Shown here: positions 56,238 to 64,000 of the stretch, piece after piece
Layout: each line of letters opens with the position of its first letter
Position numbering within the stretch: the stretch's first letter is position 1
Source: Legionella_C sp048541585
GTDB taxonomy: Bacteria > Pseudomonadota > Gammaproteobacteria > Legionellales > Legionellaceae
Direction of reading: 5' to 3'
Assembly: GCF_048541585.1 (NCBI RefSeq)
Contig: NZ_CP183307.1
Span: 1-64,000 of the forward strand
DNA length: 64,000 bases
Made by a program: the position numbers and the translations under genes
The notes under the pieces: model-generated
What the model saw: the letters and a program-made list of their open reading frames with translations, nothing else
What the model was told of the DNA's origin: nothing
Database searches by the model: none

Positions 56238-57875
56238 CTAACTAGGCATATTTGTTTTCTCACAAACGCCTTGAAAACACTTAGTCATTCTGTTTTCTGG
56301 CATAAATTTTTGAGTAAACTCAGTCTTTAGGTAGTTATCATAGCTAACATCATTATTAAGGTAACGTTTAAAGAAAGCCGTGCCGTAAAAGGCTAAAAAT
56401 TGCGAGACTTTATCTTCATCTAAATAAAGGGGAAAGTTGCCAGGTGGGATGTCAAAAACCCAAGTTGGAATAGTCCCGCCATAATAAAACGCGACCGATT
56501 GCTGATAACTAGTATTAGTTGACCACTCAGGAACGACAACGGAGTTAAACGTATTGGTTAGGGTGTAGTAATTAGGAGGAATACTCGTTTTCTGACAGTC
56601 ATAGAGCAACGTACCCGGTCCAAAATTATTATTTGCAAAATAGCCAAACACAATGGTATCTAGAGGTTGAACAAGTAATGGATTTTGCCCTAATGCTGTA
56701 AAGACGGCATCAAAAAACCCACAAAAACCTGAATCTAATTGATGCGTACTATTTTTGAGAATAACTTCATATTTAGGCGCTTGTTGGCTAGGCAATAGAC
56801 TAAAAACTCGATTGCGCGCGTAAGATGAATCACCATAAATTGTAAATACAGGTAGCGTAATCGAGCGGATGTTCTCATCACTGCTGGCAGGTGCCTCTGT
56901 TGTTGCATTAGCGCAGTCCTCATAGGGCATAATTGCTTTAATCCGCGGATTAGGCGCAATATTTAAATCGGTTGAGCCACCGGCTAAAATGACCGTATTA
57001 CAAGCACCTAAGGAAAAGCCTACGGCACCAAACTGATTAACATCAATGTGGTTTTGAAAAGAAGGGATATTAGTATCACTCACATTTCTAGCGACTAAAC
57101 TCGCTACTAAAAAATTAATGTCTGCGATATTATCGGGTGGTACGGTAAAAAAAATATCACCATTATAAATAAAATCAATACTTTGAATGTTAGGCGCTAA
57201 ATAATCAGCCACGCCTTGATTAATAAACCCATTAGCATGATTAAGAGCGGCCACAATAAAACCATTGTTCGCTAAGCGCTCAGCTACTTTATAAAATTCT
57301 ATGGCTTGCCCACTACTGCCATGAGAATAAACAATAACAGGAAATGCGCCTGGAGCAAGGGCTACATTTTCAACCGCTTGGTTCGAATAAAAATTAATAT
57401 TAAATTGCGCGGGGCATACAACTTGCGGTAACGGTGGCAGGCCGGCTGGCGGTGGTGGCGAGGCATAAGGTGTATTTAATAATGTTTTTGCAATGGGTCC
57501 TAATAAAGGATTGCTATTATTGCACTCAACAACATTCGTTGGCGCAGGCATAAAGGGTGGCATATCACTTTCAACCGTATGGTTAAACGTATATTCCGCT
57601 AAAGGCGTCGTGGCAGTAGCCTGTGTTGGGTACCACATATCAACAACAAAACGCCTACCCCGATTTCGATACTCATTTTGCACTAAAGGACTGTAGGTAT
57701 TATAAATTTCATCCGGAATTAAAATGGAGGGCGCCCGACTTAAGTCTTGCAAGGTAATACTGGTATGTCCTACTCGATATGGCCCTTCTAAAAGAGGCGG
57801 CAGTGCGACGGCAGATGCTAGTTTAGGTAAAAGACAAAGACTTAAGGTTAATTTTAAATAGCGTTTGCTGTGCAT
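56238..57875 (-). CDS. Secreted alpha/beta hydrolase
   Basis: The 545-residue protein has a signal peptide (LKLTLSLCLLPKLASAV). Its lipase-like core has PVIVYSHGSSGQ (oxyanion region), a nucleophile elbow GFSLG (Ser), LPVFTIYGDSSYARN and STHQLDSGFC (His), with an Asp between. The family resembles the platelet-activating factor acetylhydrolase/dienelactone hydrolase-like enzymes that hydrolyse esters or lactones. The substrate is unknown. It is divergent from the inverse autotransporter gene, with 165 bp between them. Confidence 0.85.
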   Translation of the reverse strand: MHSKRYLKLTLSLCLLPKLASAVALPPLLEGPYRVGHTSITLQDLSRAPSILIPDEIYNTYSPLVQNEYRNRGRRFVVDMWYPTQATATTPLAEYTFNHTVESDMPPFMPAPTNVVECNNSNPLLGPIAKTLLNTPYASPPPPAGLPPLPQVVCPAQFNINFYSNQAVENVALAPGAFPVIVYSHGSSGQAIEFYKVAERLANNGFIVAALNHANGFINQGVADYLAPNIQSIDFIYNGDIFFTVPPDNIADINFLVASLVARNVSDTNIPSFQNHIDVNQFGAVGFSLGACNTVILAGGSTDLNIAPNPRIKAIMPYEDCANATTEAPASSDENIRSITLPVFTIYGDSSYARNRVFSLLPSQQAPKYEVILKNSTHQLDSGFCGFFDAVFTALGQNPLLVQPLDTIVFGYFANNNFGPGTLLYDCQKTSIPPNYYTLTNTFNSVVVPEWSTNTSYQQSVAFYYGGTIPTWVFDIPPGNFPLYLDEDKVSQFLAFYGTAFFKRYLNNDVSYDNYLKTEFTQKFMPENRMTKCFQGVCEKTNMPS

Positions 57876-58040
57876 GCCAGTCCTTTAGCGTAGGGTTAAT
57901 CAGTTTACGTTAAATGAAACCCTTTCTTTTTACAATTTATTTTTTATTTACGTACTTAACAAAGTAAGGAATAATGAAGCTTATTGATTAAAATAATGAC
58001 CGCTTACCAATTCAAAAAATTAAAATAAAAGGAATGATTG

Positions 58041-60668
58041 ATGCGTCTATGGAAAGAAGCCTTTATTGAAAGCACCGTCTGTTGTTTATTATGTCTCTCA
58101 TGTTCTGCTAAAGCAGCTGTTTTAGCAGACATCCTTGAGCCTAAGCGCGCCACACGCGCCTCTCTTTCAGGTGGGGTTGGTGCGTTTGAAGGCAGCAGTG
58201 CTGGTTTAGGTTTGGCTGATGTTTTAATTCCTTTAAATGCGTCTAATGTCCATAATCTTTTTTCCAATTTTGATATAAAAGCCGGTCAAGAAGGTAGTTA
58301 TGGGTTATCTGCAGGCCTTGGGTTTCGTGAATTACGCTTTGATGGGATTGCTGGTCTCTATATGTTTGCTGACTATAGTAAAACCACGCTTAATAAGGAA
58401 GCGATGGTTTTTAACCCAGGCTTTGAATGGCTTAACAACACCCTCGATTTTCACATTAATGGCTATGTACCAGCAAATCAACAAAAATCGCTCGTTAATT
58501 ATGGTCCCAACCGTCGAACATTGACCCAAACCTTAAGTCGCTTTGATGTCCGCAAAGAATACACCTACACGAGCAGTTATTTTGAAGCAATAGGCCCTGG
58601 GGCTGACGTTATTTTAGGTAATACCTTTGCTAATTTCTATTTTGTGCGACCCTATATTGGTGCATATTACTATGCCCCTGAAAAAATGAATACCATTCAA
58701 GGTGTACAAGGTGGCGTTGATATTCCACTGACCTCAAGACTCACTTTAAAGTTTGCCGATAGTTATGATAATGTCCATCACAATACGGCTTTTTTAGGCC
58801 TAACGCTACAATTAGGGGGCGTTGGGCAGTTTGCTAAAACAACGTTATCTGACCGATTAAGTGATGAAATACCGCGCCACTTAGGCACCCTCAACACGGG
58901 CAGTTTTATTCCGAGTGAACGCGCCTGGCTTCAAACCAGTAGCGAGGTGCTTACCAAAAATAACGTCTGGTTTTTTTCATCCACTGCCGGCGATACTTCT
59001 TTAGTGACACCCATGAGCTGTACCTACGAGCATCCCTGTTACAGCACTCAATTTAATCAGATTAACTTAAATTTAATTAGTCAATACACCGTTAACCCTA
59101 AAATTTATTTAGAGCAAGGATTATTTGATATTAGCGCCAATAATCACTATTTATTTATCCTACCAGGACAGTCTATCTATGGACGCACCCGAGCATTTGC
59201 AGCCCCTGCGCCCTTTGGCAATCAACCCATTATTAATGGGACATTTGACTTACAAGGTAATAATATCTTAGCTAACTTAACCTTAGATGGCAGAGGTACC
59301 TTGCAACCCATCGGGATTGTTGCAGGCAACGCCTTTAGGCCAGTTAGTAACCTCTTTATCAATACGGTTGAGGTGCGAAATTTTGCGGGCAACAATGTCA
59401 GTGCCGGCTATGGCATGAAAATAATCGGGACGAATATTCAAATTAATAATTCGCAAGTTAACAACATTGAGAGCGGTGTCAATGTCGATGAGCCACTCGT
59501 TGGTCAAGTGTTTGGAATTGCAGGCCTAAATACTGGTATAGGCTACTTTAATATTATTAACAATACAGTCGAATCAATAAGCACCAACGATGCAGCGCAA
59601 TATCATGCTCTCTTTGGACTTCATGTGGAAAACGCGGCCACAGGTAGTATCACTGTGGCAGATAATACGGTGACCAACTTTAATCCTGCAATCAATGCCG
59701 CCATGTATGGCATTTGGGGTGAGAATCAAACTACCGGTGCGCTTAATTTTAATCGCAATACCGTCACTAACTTAAGAGGTGCGCTCCATGGTGGGGAAAA
59801 TCAATCCTTGTATGGTTTAATGGTTTTTAACAATGGACTTGGTAATGTTGCTGTGCGTAATAACACACTTTCTAATTTAGTATCAGGTAATGCGTCTATT
59901 TCAACTACCACTATAGGTATTACTGTTAATAACCAATTAGGTGTGGCTCGAATAGAGAACAATGCAATCAACAATATTTTAGGTGGAATATCACAGACTG
60001 ATGAAGTTGATGGGATTAATCTTGCCAATTATGGCGGGCAGGTGCAAGTTAATAATAATGTCATAGATACAATTAGCGCAGGCTCGGGCATTAATGAAGG
60101 CGGTATTGCCAGTGGGATTCAACTCTTTCAAAGTCACGGCAATTTAGTCGCCCAAGCCAACACCATTACCCATATTTCTGGCGGCGCTAATGCCATCGGC
60201 GGCAATGCCATGGGGATTCAAGCACACGGTGTCTTTGATGGTACTATGAGTTTAATTCAAAACACCATTAGCCAAATTACAGGGGGCAATGGTGGCGGTA
60301 TTGGCGGCAATGGTTTGGGTATTTTCGCGCACAATGATTACAGTGATGAAAATGGCAATACCGCCATGCTTATTTCCGGCAATAATGTCTCTGTTATTTA
60401 TGGTGGCACCGGCACTAACATAGGCGGTGATGCCGTCGGCATTGAAGCCATAAATTCAGGCGGGGATGTCCACATTAATAACAATACAGTAAACTTGGTG
60501 CAAGGCGGCAATGGCAATGACAAAGGAGGCAATGCGTTTGGTATTTATGGCTATCAATATTACAGTCCTATTTTTGAAAGCAATAATAGCGTGAGTAATG
60601 TCGTCGCAGGTAGCGGTACAATCATGGGCGTTGACGAGGATATTCGTATTACTTTTCCACCCTTTTAA
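58041..60668 (+). CDS. Inverse autotransporter-like surface protein with beta-helix passenger
   Basis: The start is ATG 58041 behind AAAAGGA. The protein is 875 residues. It has a signal peptide (about 1-30), then a beta-barrel region (about 70-270: GLSAGLGFRELRFDG, GLYMFADYSK, FNPGFEWLNNTLDFHINGYV, DVILGNTFANFYFVRPYIGA). This matches the N-terminal barrel of intimin/invasin inverse autotransporters. Residues 370-870 are tandem right-handed beta-helix coils with NNxVxNI units (NNTVNLVQGGNGNDKGGNAFG). Intimins usually carry Ig-like passengers, so a beta-helix one is unusual. It starts an apparent operon with the barrel gene and the Lcl-like gene. Confidence 0.75.
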   Translation: MRLWKEAFIESTVCCLLCLSCSAKAAVLADILEPKRATRASLSGGVGAFEGSSAGLGLADVLIPLNASNVHNLFSNFDIKAGQEGSYGLSAGLGFRELRFDGIAGLYMFADYSKTTLNKEAMVFNPGFEWLNNTLDFHINGYVPANQQKSLVNYGPNRRTLTQTLSRFDVRKEYTYTSSYFEAIGPGADVILGNTFANFYFVRPYIGAYYYAPEKMNTIQGVQGGVDIPLTSRLTLKFADSYDNVHHNTAFLGLTLQLGGVGQFAKTTLSDRLSDEIPRHLGTLNTGSFIPSERAWLQTSSEVLTKNNVWFFSSTAGDTSLVTPMSCTYEHPCYSTQFNQINLNLISQYTVNPKIYLEQGLFDISANNHYLFILPGQSIYGRTRAFAAPAPFGNQPIINGTFDLQGNNILANLTLDGRGTLQPIGIVAGNAFRPVSNLFINTVEVRNFAGNNVSAGYGMKIIGTNIQINNSQVNNIESGVNVDEPLVGQVFGIAGLNTGIGYFNIINNTVESISTNDAAQYHALFGLHVENAATGSITVADNTVTNFNPAINAAMYGIWGENQTTGALNFNRNTVTNLRGALHGGENQSLYGLMVFNNGLGNVAVRNNTLSNLVSGNASISTTTIGITVNNQLGVARIENNAINNILGGISQTDEVDGINLANYGGQVQVNNNVIDTISAGSGINEGGIASGIQLFQSHGNLVAQANTITHISGGANAIGGNAMGIQAHGVFDGTMSLIQNTISQITGGNGGGIGGNGLGIFAHNDYSDENGNTAMLISGNNVSVIYGGTGTNIGGDAVGIEAINSGGDVHINNNTVNLVQGGNGNDKGGNAFGIYGYQYYSPIFESNNSVSNVVAGSGTIMGVDEDIRITFPPF

Positions 60669-60697
60669 GCAAACCAAACACCCTTTTAGGAACATGA

Positions 60698-61447
60698 ATG
60701 ATGAATAGGATGTTAATGGTCGTTGGGTTAGCAAGTAGCGCAATAAGTAGTCCCTTTGCAGGCACCCTGGGTCCGGCCGTGGTGTTACCTGCAAAGCACT
60801 GGGTTAGCAGTCTCAGTCTAGGTCCTGTGTGGGCAGAAGCTGGTAAGACGCAGACCTTTTTTCTAACCCCAGACATTGAAAAAACCTATGTGGCTAGCAA
60901 ATCCACACAAGCATTAGCCGCAGGCGAGTTCTTTCTTGGGCTACAAGCGCCCTTTTCATCAGCTTGGCAAGTCCAAGTGGGACTGGCTACAGCCACGACT
61001 GCGAATGCCAGACTTCAAGGCATCATTTGGGATGATGCCGACCCTGAGTTTGCGAATTACACGTACCGCTATAAGGTACGCCATAGTCGCATAGCAGTAA
61101 AAGGAAAATGGTTGCTTGATAATGGTTATTGGGTGTTGCCTTGGGTCAGCGGTAGTATAGGGGTTGGCTTTAATCGGGCACAGGATTTCACCAATACCCC
61201 GTTGATTTTTGAGGCCTTGCCGAATAATAATTTTACCAACAACACGCAAACGACGTTTACCTACACGCTTGGAGCGGGTGTTCAAAAAGCCATTAACTAT
61301 CACTGGCAGGCCGGCCTAGGTTACGAGTTTGCTGACTGGGGCAAAAGCCATCTGGGTCGAGCAACCGAGCAAACCCGTCATTCAGGCTTAGTATTAAATC
61401 ATCTCTACACCCATGGCGTATTGTTTAACCTAACCTACCTTGCTTAA
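60698..61447 (+). CDS. Outer-membrane beta-barrel protein
   Basis: The 249-residue protein has a signal peptide (LMVVGLASSAISSPFAGT), amphipathic strand pattern throughout (FFLGLQAPFSSAWQVQVGLA; LLDNGYWVLPWVSGSIGVGF; TFTYTLGAGVQKAINYHWQA) and C-terminal GVLFNLTYLA. It is the size of small OmpW/OmpA-like 8-stranded barrels. It starts 29 bp after the autotransporter gene and is followed 10 bp later by the Lcl-like gene. The specific family is unclear. Confidence 0.75.
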   Translation: MMNRMLMVVGLASSAISSPFAGTLGPAVVLPAKHWVSSLSLGPVWAEAGKTQTFFLTPDIEKTYVASKSTQALAAGEFFLGLQAPFSSAWQVQVGLATATTANARLQGIIWDDADPEFANYTYRYKVRHSRIAVKGKWLLDNGYWVLPWVSGSIGVGFNRAQDFTNTPLIFEALPNNNFTNNTQTTFTYTLGAGVQKAINYHWQAGLGYEFADWGKSHLGRATEQTRHSGLVLNHLYTHGVLFNLTYLA

Positions 61448-61457
61448 GGACAAGCAG

Positions 61458-63155
61458 ATGAAAAATCAATATGGATGGCGCAAACCAATTATGGGAATTT
61501 GGCTGCTCGTTGCCACTGTGTTTGCGCATGCAGGCCTCCCATTATGGACATTTACGCCCTTAACACCCACACAAATTACCGTTGCGGCGAACGATACGGC
61601 CATCGTAAGTTATCAACTGACCAATCAATCTAAACACATGCATACGCTGTTGATGCAAGGCATTCCTGGAATTACGCAAGACGTAAGTCCAGGCCATTGT
61701 CCAAGCGTATTTGTGTTAGGCTATCAACAATCCTGCTTATTAACTCTCATTGTTCATGGTAACGCTTTAAACGGCAACATTGTGGGTGGGCCTGTGGTGT
61801 GTGAACAGGGCAATGTTAATCAATGTTATCAACCTAATCCGTTGCATCGTTTAGCCATTACCCGTGGTCCAGCGGCAGCCTATACGCTAGGTGGTGTGGT
61901 ATTTGGCTTATCCGGCAGGATTGTGCTACAAGACAACGGTGGAGATAATCTGACGATTAATAGCAATGGCTCATTTACCTTCACCACACCCGTAGCGCAA
62001 GGTGCGCCTTATAATGTCACGGTTGCCACCCAACCTGTTGGCCAAACGTGCACCGTTACCAATGGTAGTGGCACCATGGGCGGAGCAAATGTTACCAATG
62101 TTAGCGTTAACTGTGTCACCAATACGACTACGTTGAGCACTAGCATAAGTCAATTGGCTTTAAGTGTTACCGGACTAACGGAGTATGGTGTCAGTGGTAA
62201 CCCAGCTTCAGGACTTGCGCGTCTCATTACTATTAGTAACACGGGCAGCAATACTGCGTTAAACTTAGCAGTCAATACACCAACTTGGCCCGCAGGGACC
62301 TCAAGCACTACAACGTGTACTAATACATTGCCAGCGGGCAGTAGTTGCACGATTACGATTATCCCAGGTGCTACAGCCACCTCGGATGGTACCAATCCTT
62401 GTTCAAGCGGTACAGCGCCTATTCCCGGAGCCATTCAAATAAGTGCTGATAACGCAGCCACCGTGTTGACCCATGTCGTTATCTTAAATTATGGCTGTAT
62501 TTATCAAGGTGGCTATGTCTTTGCTTTGGATGACACCACACCTGACACCGGTAGTGTCGGTGGGAAAGTCGTCACAACAGCTGACCAGGCAGCGGCATAT
62601 CCCAATGGTATTATTTGGAGCTCGAATGGGAATGGTGGTAGCAGTGCCGATGTCGCTTTTGATTCTATTTACGGCATTTCACAGCTTTCTACTCCTTCAT
62701 CCCCGAATCCAAGTAGTGGGCAAGTAGCCGGACAAACAGCCTGTTATGGTGCAACCGATGGTGTATGTGATACCAATAATATTTACGTGTATTATCAGAA
62801 TAATGCAACCAACGCTCCAATTAACCTCTCTTATTACGCGGCAGGTTTATGCAAACAAATGATTGCTAATTATTCCGACTGGTATCTGCCCGCAATTTGT
62901 GAAATGGGATATAGGATTAATAATGGTTGTGGTACATCAAGCGTACCCACTTTGCAAAACATCCAATCCAGCTTGATAGACAGGAGTGGTTTTAGTGCGC
63001 CTGCTGGCCGCTACTGGAGTTCTACTGAGATTTCGACTCCTCAGCAAAACTACGGTGCCTGGTACCAGTTATTTGCTTCTAGTGGCAGCTCGCAGGTCCC
63101 CGACTTTAAAGACGGTCCGTTTGGTGTTAGGTGTTCTAGGGCTCTAACACCTTAG
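61458..63155 (+). CDS. Secreted Lcl-like/DUF1566 cell-surface protein
   Basis: The start is ATG 61458 behind AAGGAC. The 565-residue protein has a signal peptide (GIWLLVATVFAHA) and an N-terminal Ig-like region (IVSYQLTNQSKHMHTLLMQG). Middle repeats rich in Thr/Asn/Ser (YTLGGVVFGLSG; NNGSFTFTTPVAQG) follow, then a beta-rich domain, TISNTGSNTALNL. The C-terminal DUF1566-type domain reads WYLPAICEMGYRI, RYWSSTE and AWYQLFASSG, ending VRCSRALTP. Legionella Lcl and related proteins share this C-terminal domain and mediate surface adhesion. It is the last gene of the operon. Confidence 0.8.
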   Translation: MKNQYGWRKPIMGIWLLVATVFAHAGLPLWTFTPLTPTQITVAANDTAIVSYQLTNQSKHMHTLLMQGIPGITQDVSPGHCPSVFVLGYQQSCLLTLIVHGNALNGNIVGGPVVCEQGNVNQCYQPNPLHRLAITRGPAAAYTLGGVVFGLSGRIVLQDNGGDNLTINSNGSFTFTTPVAQGAPYNVTVATQPVGQTCTVTNGSGTMGGANVTNVSVNCVTNTTTLSTSISQLALSVTGLTEYGVSGNPASGLARLITISNTGSNTALNLAVNTPTWPAGTSSTTTCTNTLPAGSSCTITIIPGATATSDGTNPCSSGTAPIPGAIQISADNAATVLTHVVILNYGCIYQGGYVFALDDTTPDTGSVGGKVVTTADQAAAYPNGIIWSSNGNGGSSADVAFDSIYGISQLSTPSSPNPSSGQVAGQTACYGATDGVCDTNNIYVYYQNNATNAPINLSYYAAGLCKQMIANYSDWYLPAICEMGYRINNGCGTSSVPTLQNIQSSLIDRSGFSAPAGRYWSSTEISTPQQNYGAWYQLFASSGSSQVPDFKDGPFGVRCSRALTP

Positions 63156-63450
63156 CTCTTTAACCCTTTTCTTTGACCTTGCTTTACAAGACTGGTATAG
63201 CAGGTCAATTACATTACAATAATTCAAATTGTTTCAGCTCAGGTAAATCTTGTTTGTTTTACTGGAGCTATATTTTCTATTACCTTAAAGGAGCATGAAA
63301 AAAATATTGAAATGAAAAGAGGTGCTGTTAAGAAACCGCTTAATGGAATTAGACAAAGAAGAAAATCAATTGATTATTACCTTGGCTTTAAAATAATGAA
63401 CAGGAAGTTTATTATACTTTACCCGTGGAGTAATAATAAAAAATTAAAAG

Positions 63451-64000
63451 ATGAGCAAAATGAAGTTATCAATAAAAGAATTGGTTGTTTTAAGAAAGCG
63501 AGCAGTTTATGCGGTGGTAAAATTAGGTGAAAGTAAAGCGCGTGCGGCAAATCTTTTTGGCTTTAGCAGAACATCAATTACAAAATATGTTCATGAGTAT
63601 GAGATTGATGGTGAAGCAAGCTTTGCGTATAAAAAGCGAGGGGTTTGCGCGGGAAGCGGGCAATATTTATCAACAGACCAAGTCAAGGAATTCATTGACT
63701 TATTACTAAGCTAGACCCGGGATGAGTTATCACTTCCTTATAGCTTATGGAACAGTAAAGCGATAACACACCTAATTGAGAAACGATTCGCTGTAAGATA
63801 CTCAGGGCGCGGCATAAGGGGCTTGTTGAAACGATTAGGCTTTTCCTCACAAAAGCCTATTAAGCGAGATCCTAATAAAGTAACGAAACCTATTCTGCCA
63901 TCAAAACACGCGCCATGTAGGAGGGAGCAAGGATCTATTGGGCTGATGAGATGGGCATCCAATCCACCGATAATCGCGGTAGAACCTATGGGCTTATTAA
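63451..64000 (+). pseudogene. IS630-family transposase, broken, runs off the window
   Basis: From ATG 63451: KLSIKELVVLRKRAVYAVVK, then ARAANLFGFSRTSITKYVHE (HTH) and ASFAYKKRGVCAGSG. A TAG at 63712 interrupts the frame. It continues with PYSLWNSKAITHLIEKRFAV and RYSGRGIRGLLKRLGFSSQK. A frame change near 63920 then leads to ARIYWADEMGIQSTDN (first catalytic Asp region). This is IS630-family sequence, inactivated. Its 3' end lies outside the window. Confidence 0.85.

Noticed and set aside
58004..58267. Minus-strand frame over the inverse autotransporter start
   Set aside because: Antisense to the signal peptide region; Ala/Arg-rich by codon mirroring.
63312..63530. 72-codon plus-strand frame before the IS630 relic
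   Set aside because: No similarity, and it overlaps the transposase start; judged chance.
1..64000. tRNA, rRNA or tmRNA genes and att sites
   Set aside because: None were recognised by eye on either strand; a tRNAscan-SE and Infernal run would be decisive.

Overview
The window reads as part of a conjugative plasmid, or an integrated plasmid-like element, from an AT-rich gammaproteobacterium. I infer Legionella or a close Legionellales relative. The reasons are the ankyrin-repeat and toxin-like effector genes, the F-type tra system and the Lcl-like cell-surface protein. This assignment is an inference; no rRNA, tRNA or species marker lies in the window.

Layout: 1-4.2 kb is decaying accessory DNA: a UvrD-type helicase relic running into ankyrin repeats, a pertussis/cholera-type ADP-ribosyltransferase gene, and a HigB/RelE toxin relic. 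4.5-8.4 kb carries a protein with six tandem helix-turn-helix repeats and an acidic tail, a serine recombinase and a PIN-domain protein. 8.4-11.5 kb is the plasmid maintenance core: a DnaA box, two arrays of 11-bp GATAAC-type repeats, a ParA ATPase and a winged-helix Rep/ParB-like protein whose own gene contains more of the same repeats. 11.8-16.1 kb has an XRE/S24 regulator, a queuosine-precursor-type transporter, a DUF2520 dehydrogenase-like gene, TraY and a replication-type HTH protein.

16.1-38.4 kb is a near-complete F-type conjugation operon in the order traT-A-L-E-K-B-V-C-trbI-W-U-trbC-N-F-trbB-H-G-(membrane protein)-D-I and a ribbon-helix-helix gene. Together these encode the pilus and mating-pair machinery, coupling protein and MobF relaxase. 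38.4-49.4 kb is cargo: an IS982-like relic, YciI, a DprA-like plus phosphoribosyltransferase pair, a GrpB/APH/AlaX/GNAT enzyme cluster, an IS30 relic, an amidohydrolase, a short-chain dehydrogenase relic fused to a Tn3 transposase end with its 38-bp terminal repeat, a cold-shock protein and endonuclease I.

49.5-64 kb holds regulators (XRE, a degenerate cold-shock protein, RRM, PAS-PAS-GGDEF), several relics (membrane GGDEF, amphi-Trp, outer-membrane barrel), an alpha/beta hydrolase, and a surface-protein cluster: an inverse autotransporter with a beta-helix passenger, an outer-membrane barrel and an Lcl-like protein. It ends inside a broken IS630 transposase.

At least ten otherwise intact genes are split by single-base indels, almost all explained by one base lost from a short homopolymer. 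These include traA, traE, traB and traI. Either the element is freshly decaying or the sequence has homopolymer errors; this must be settled before calling the conjugation system dead.
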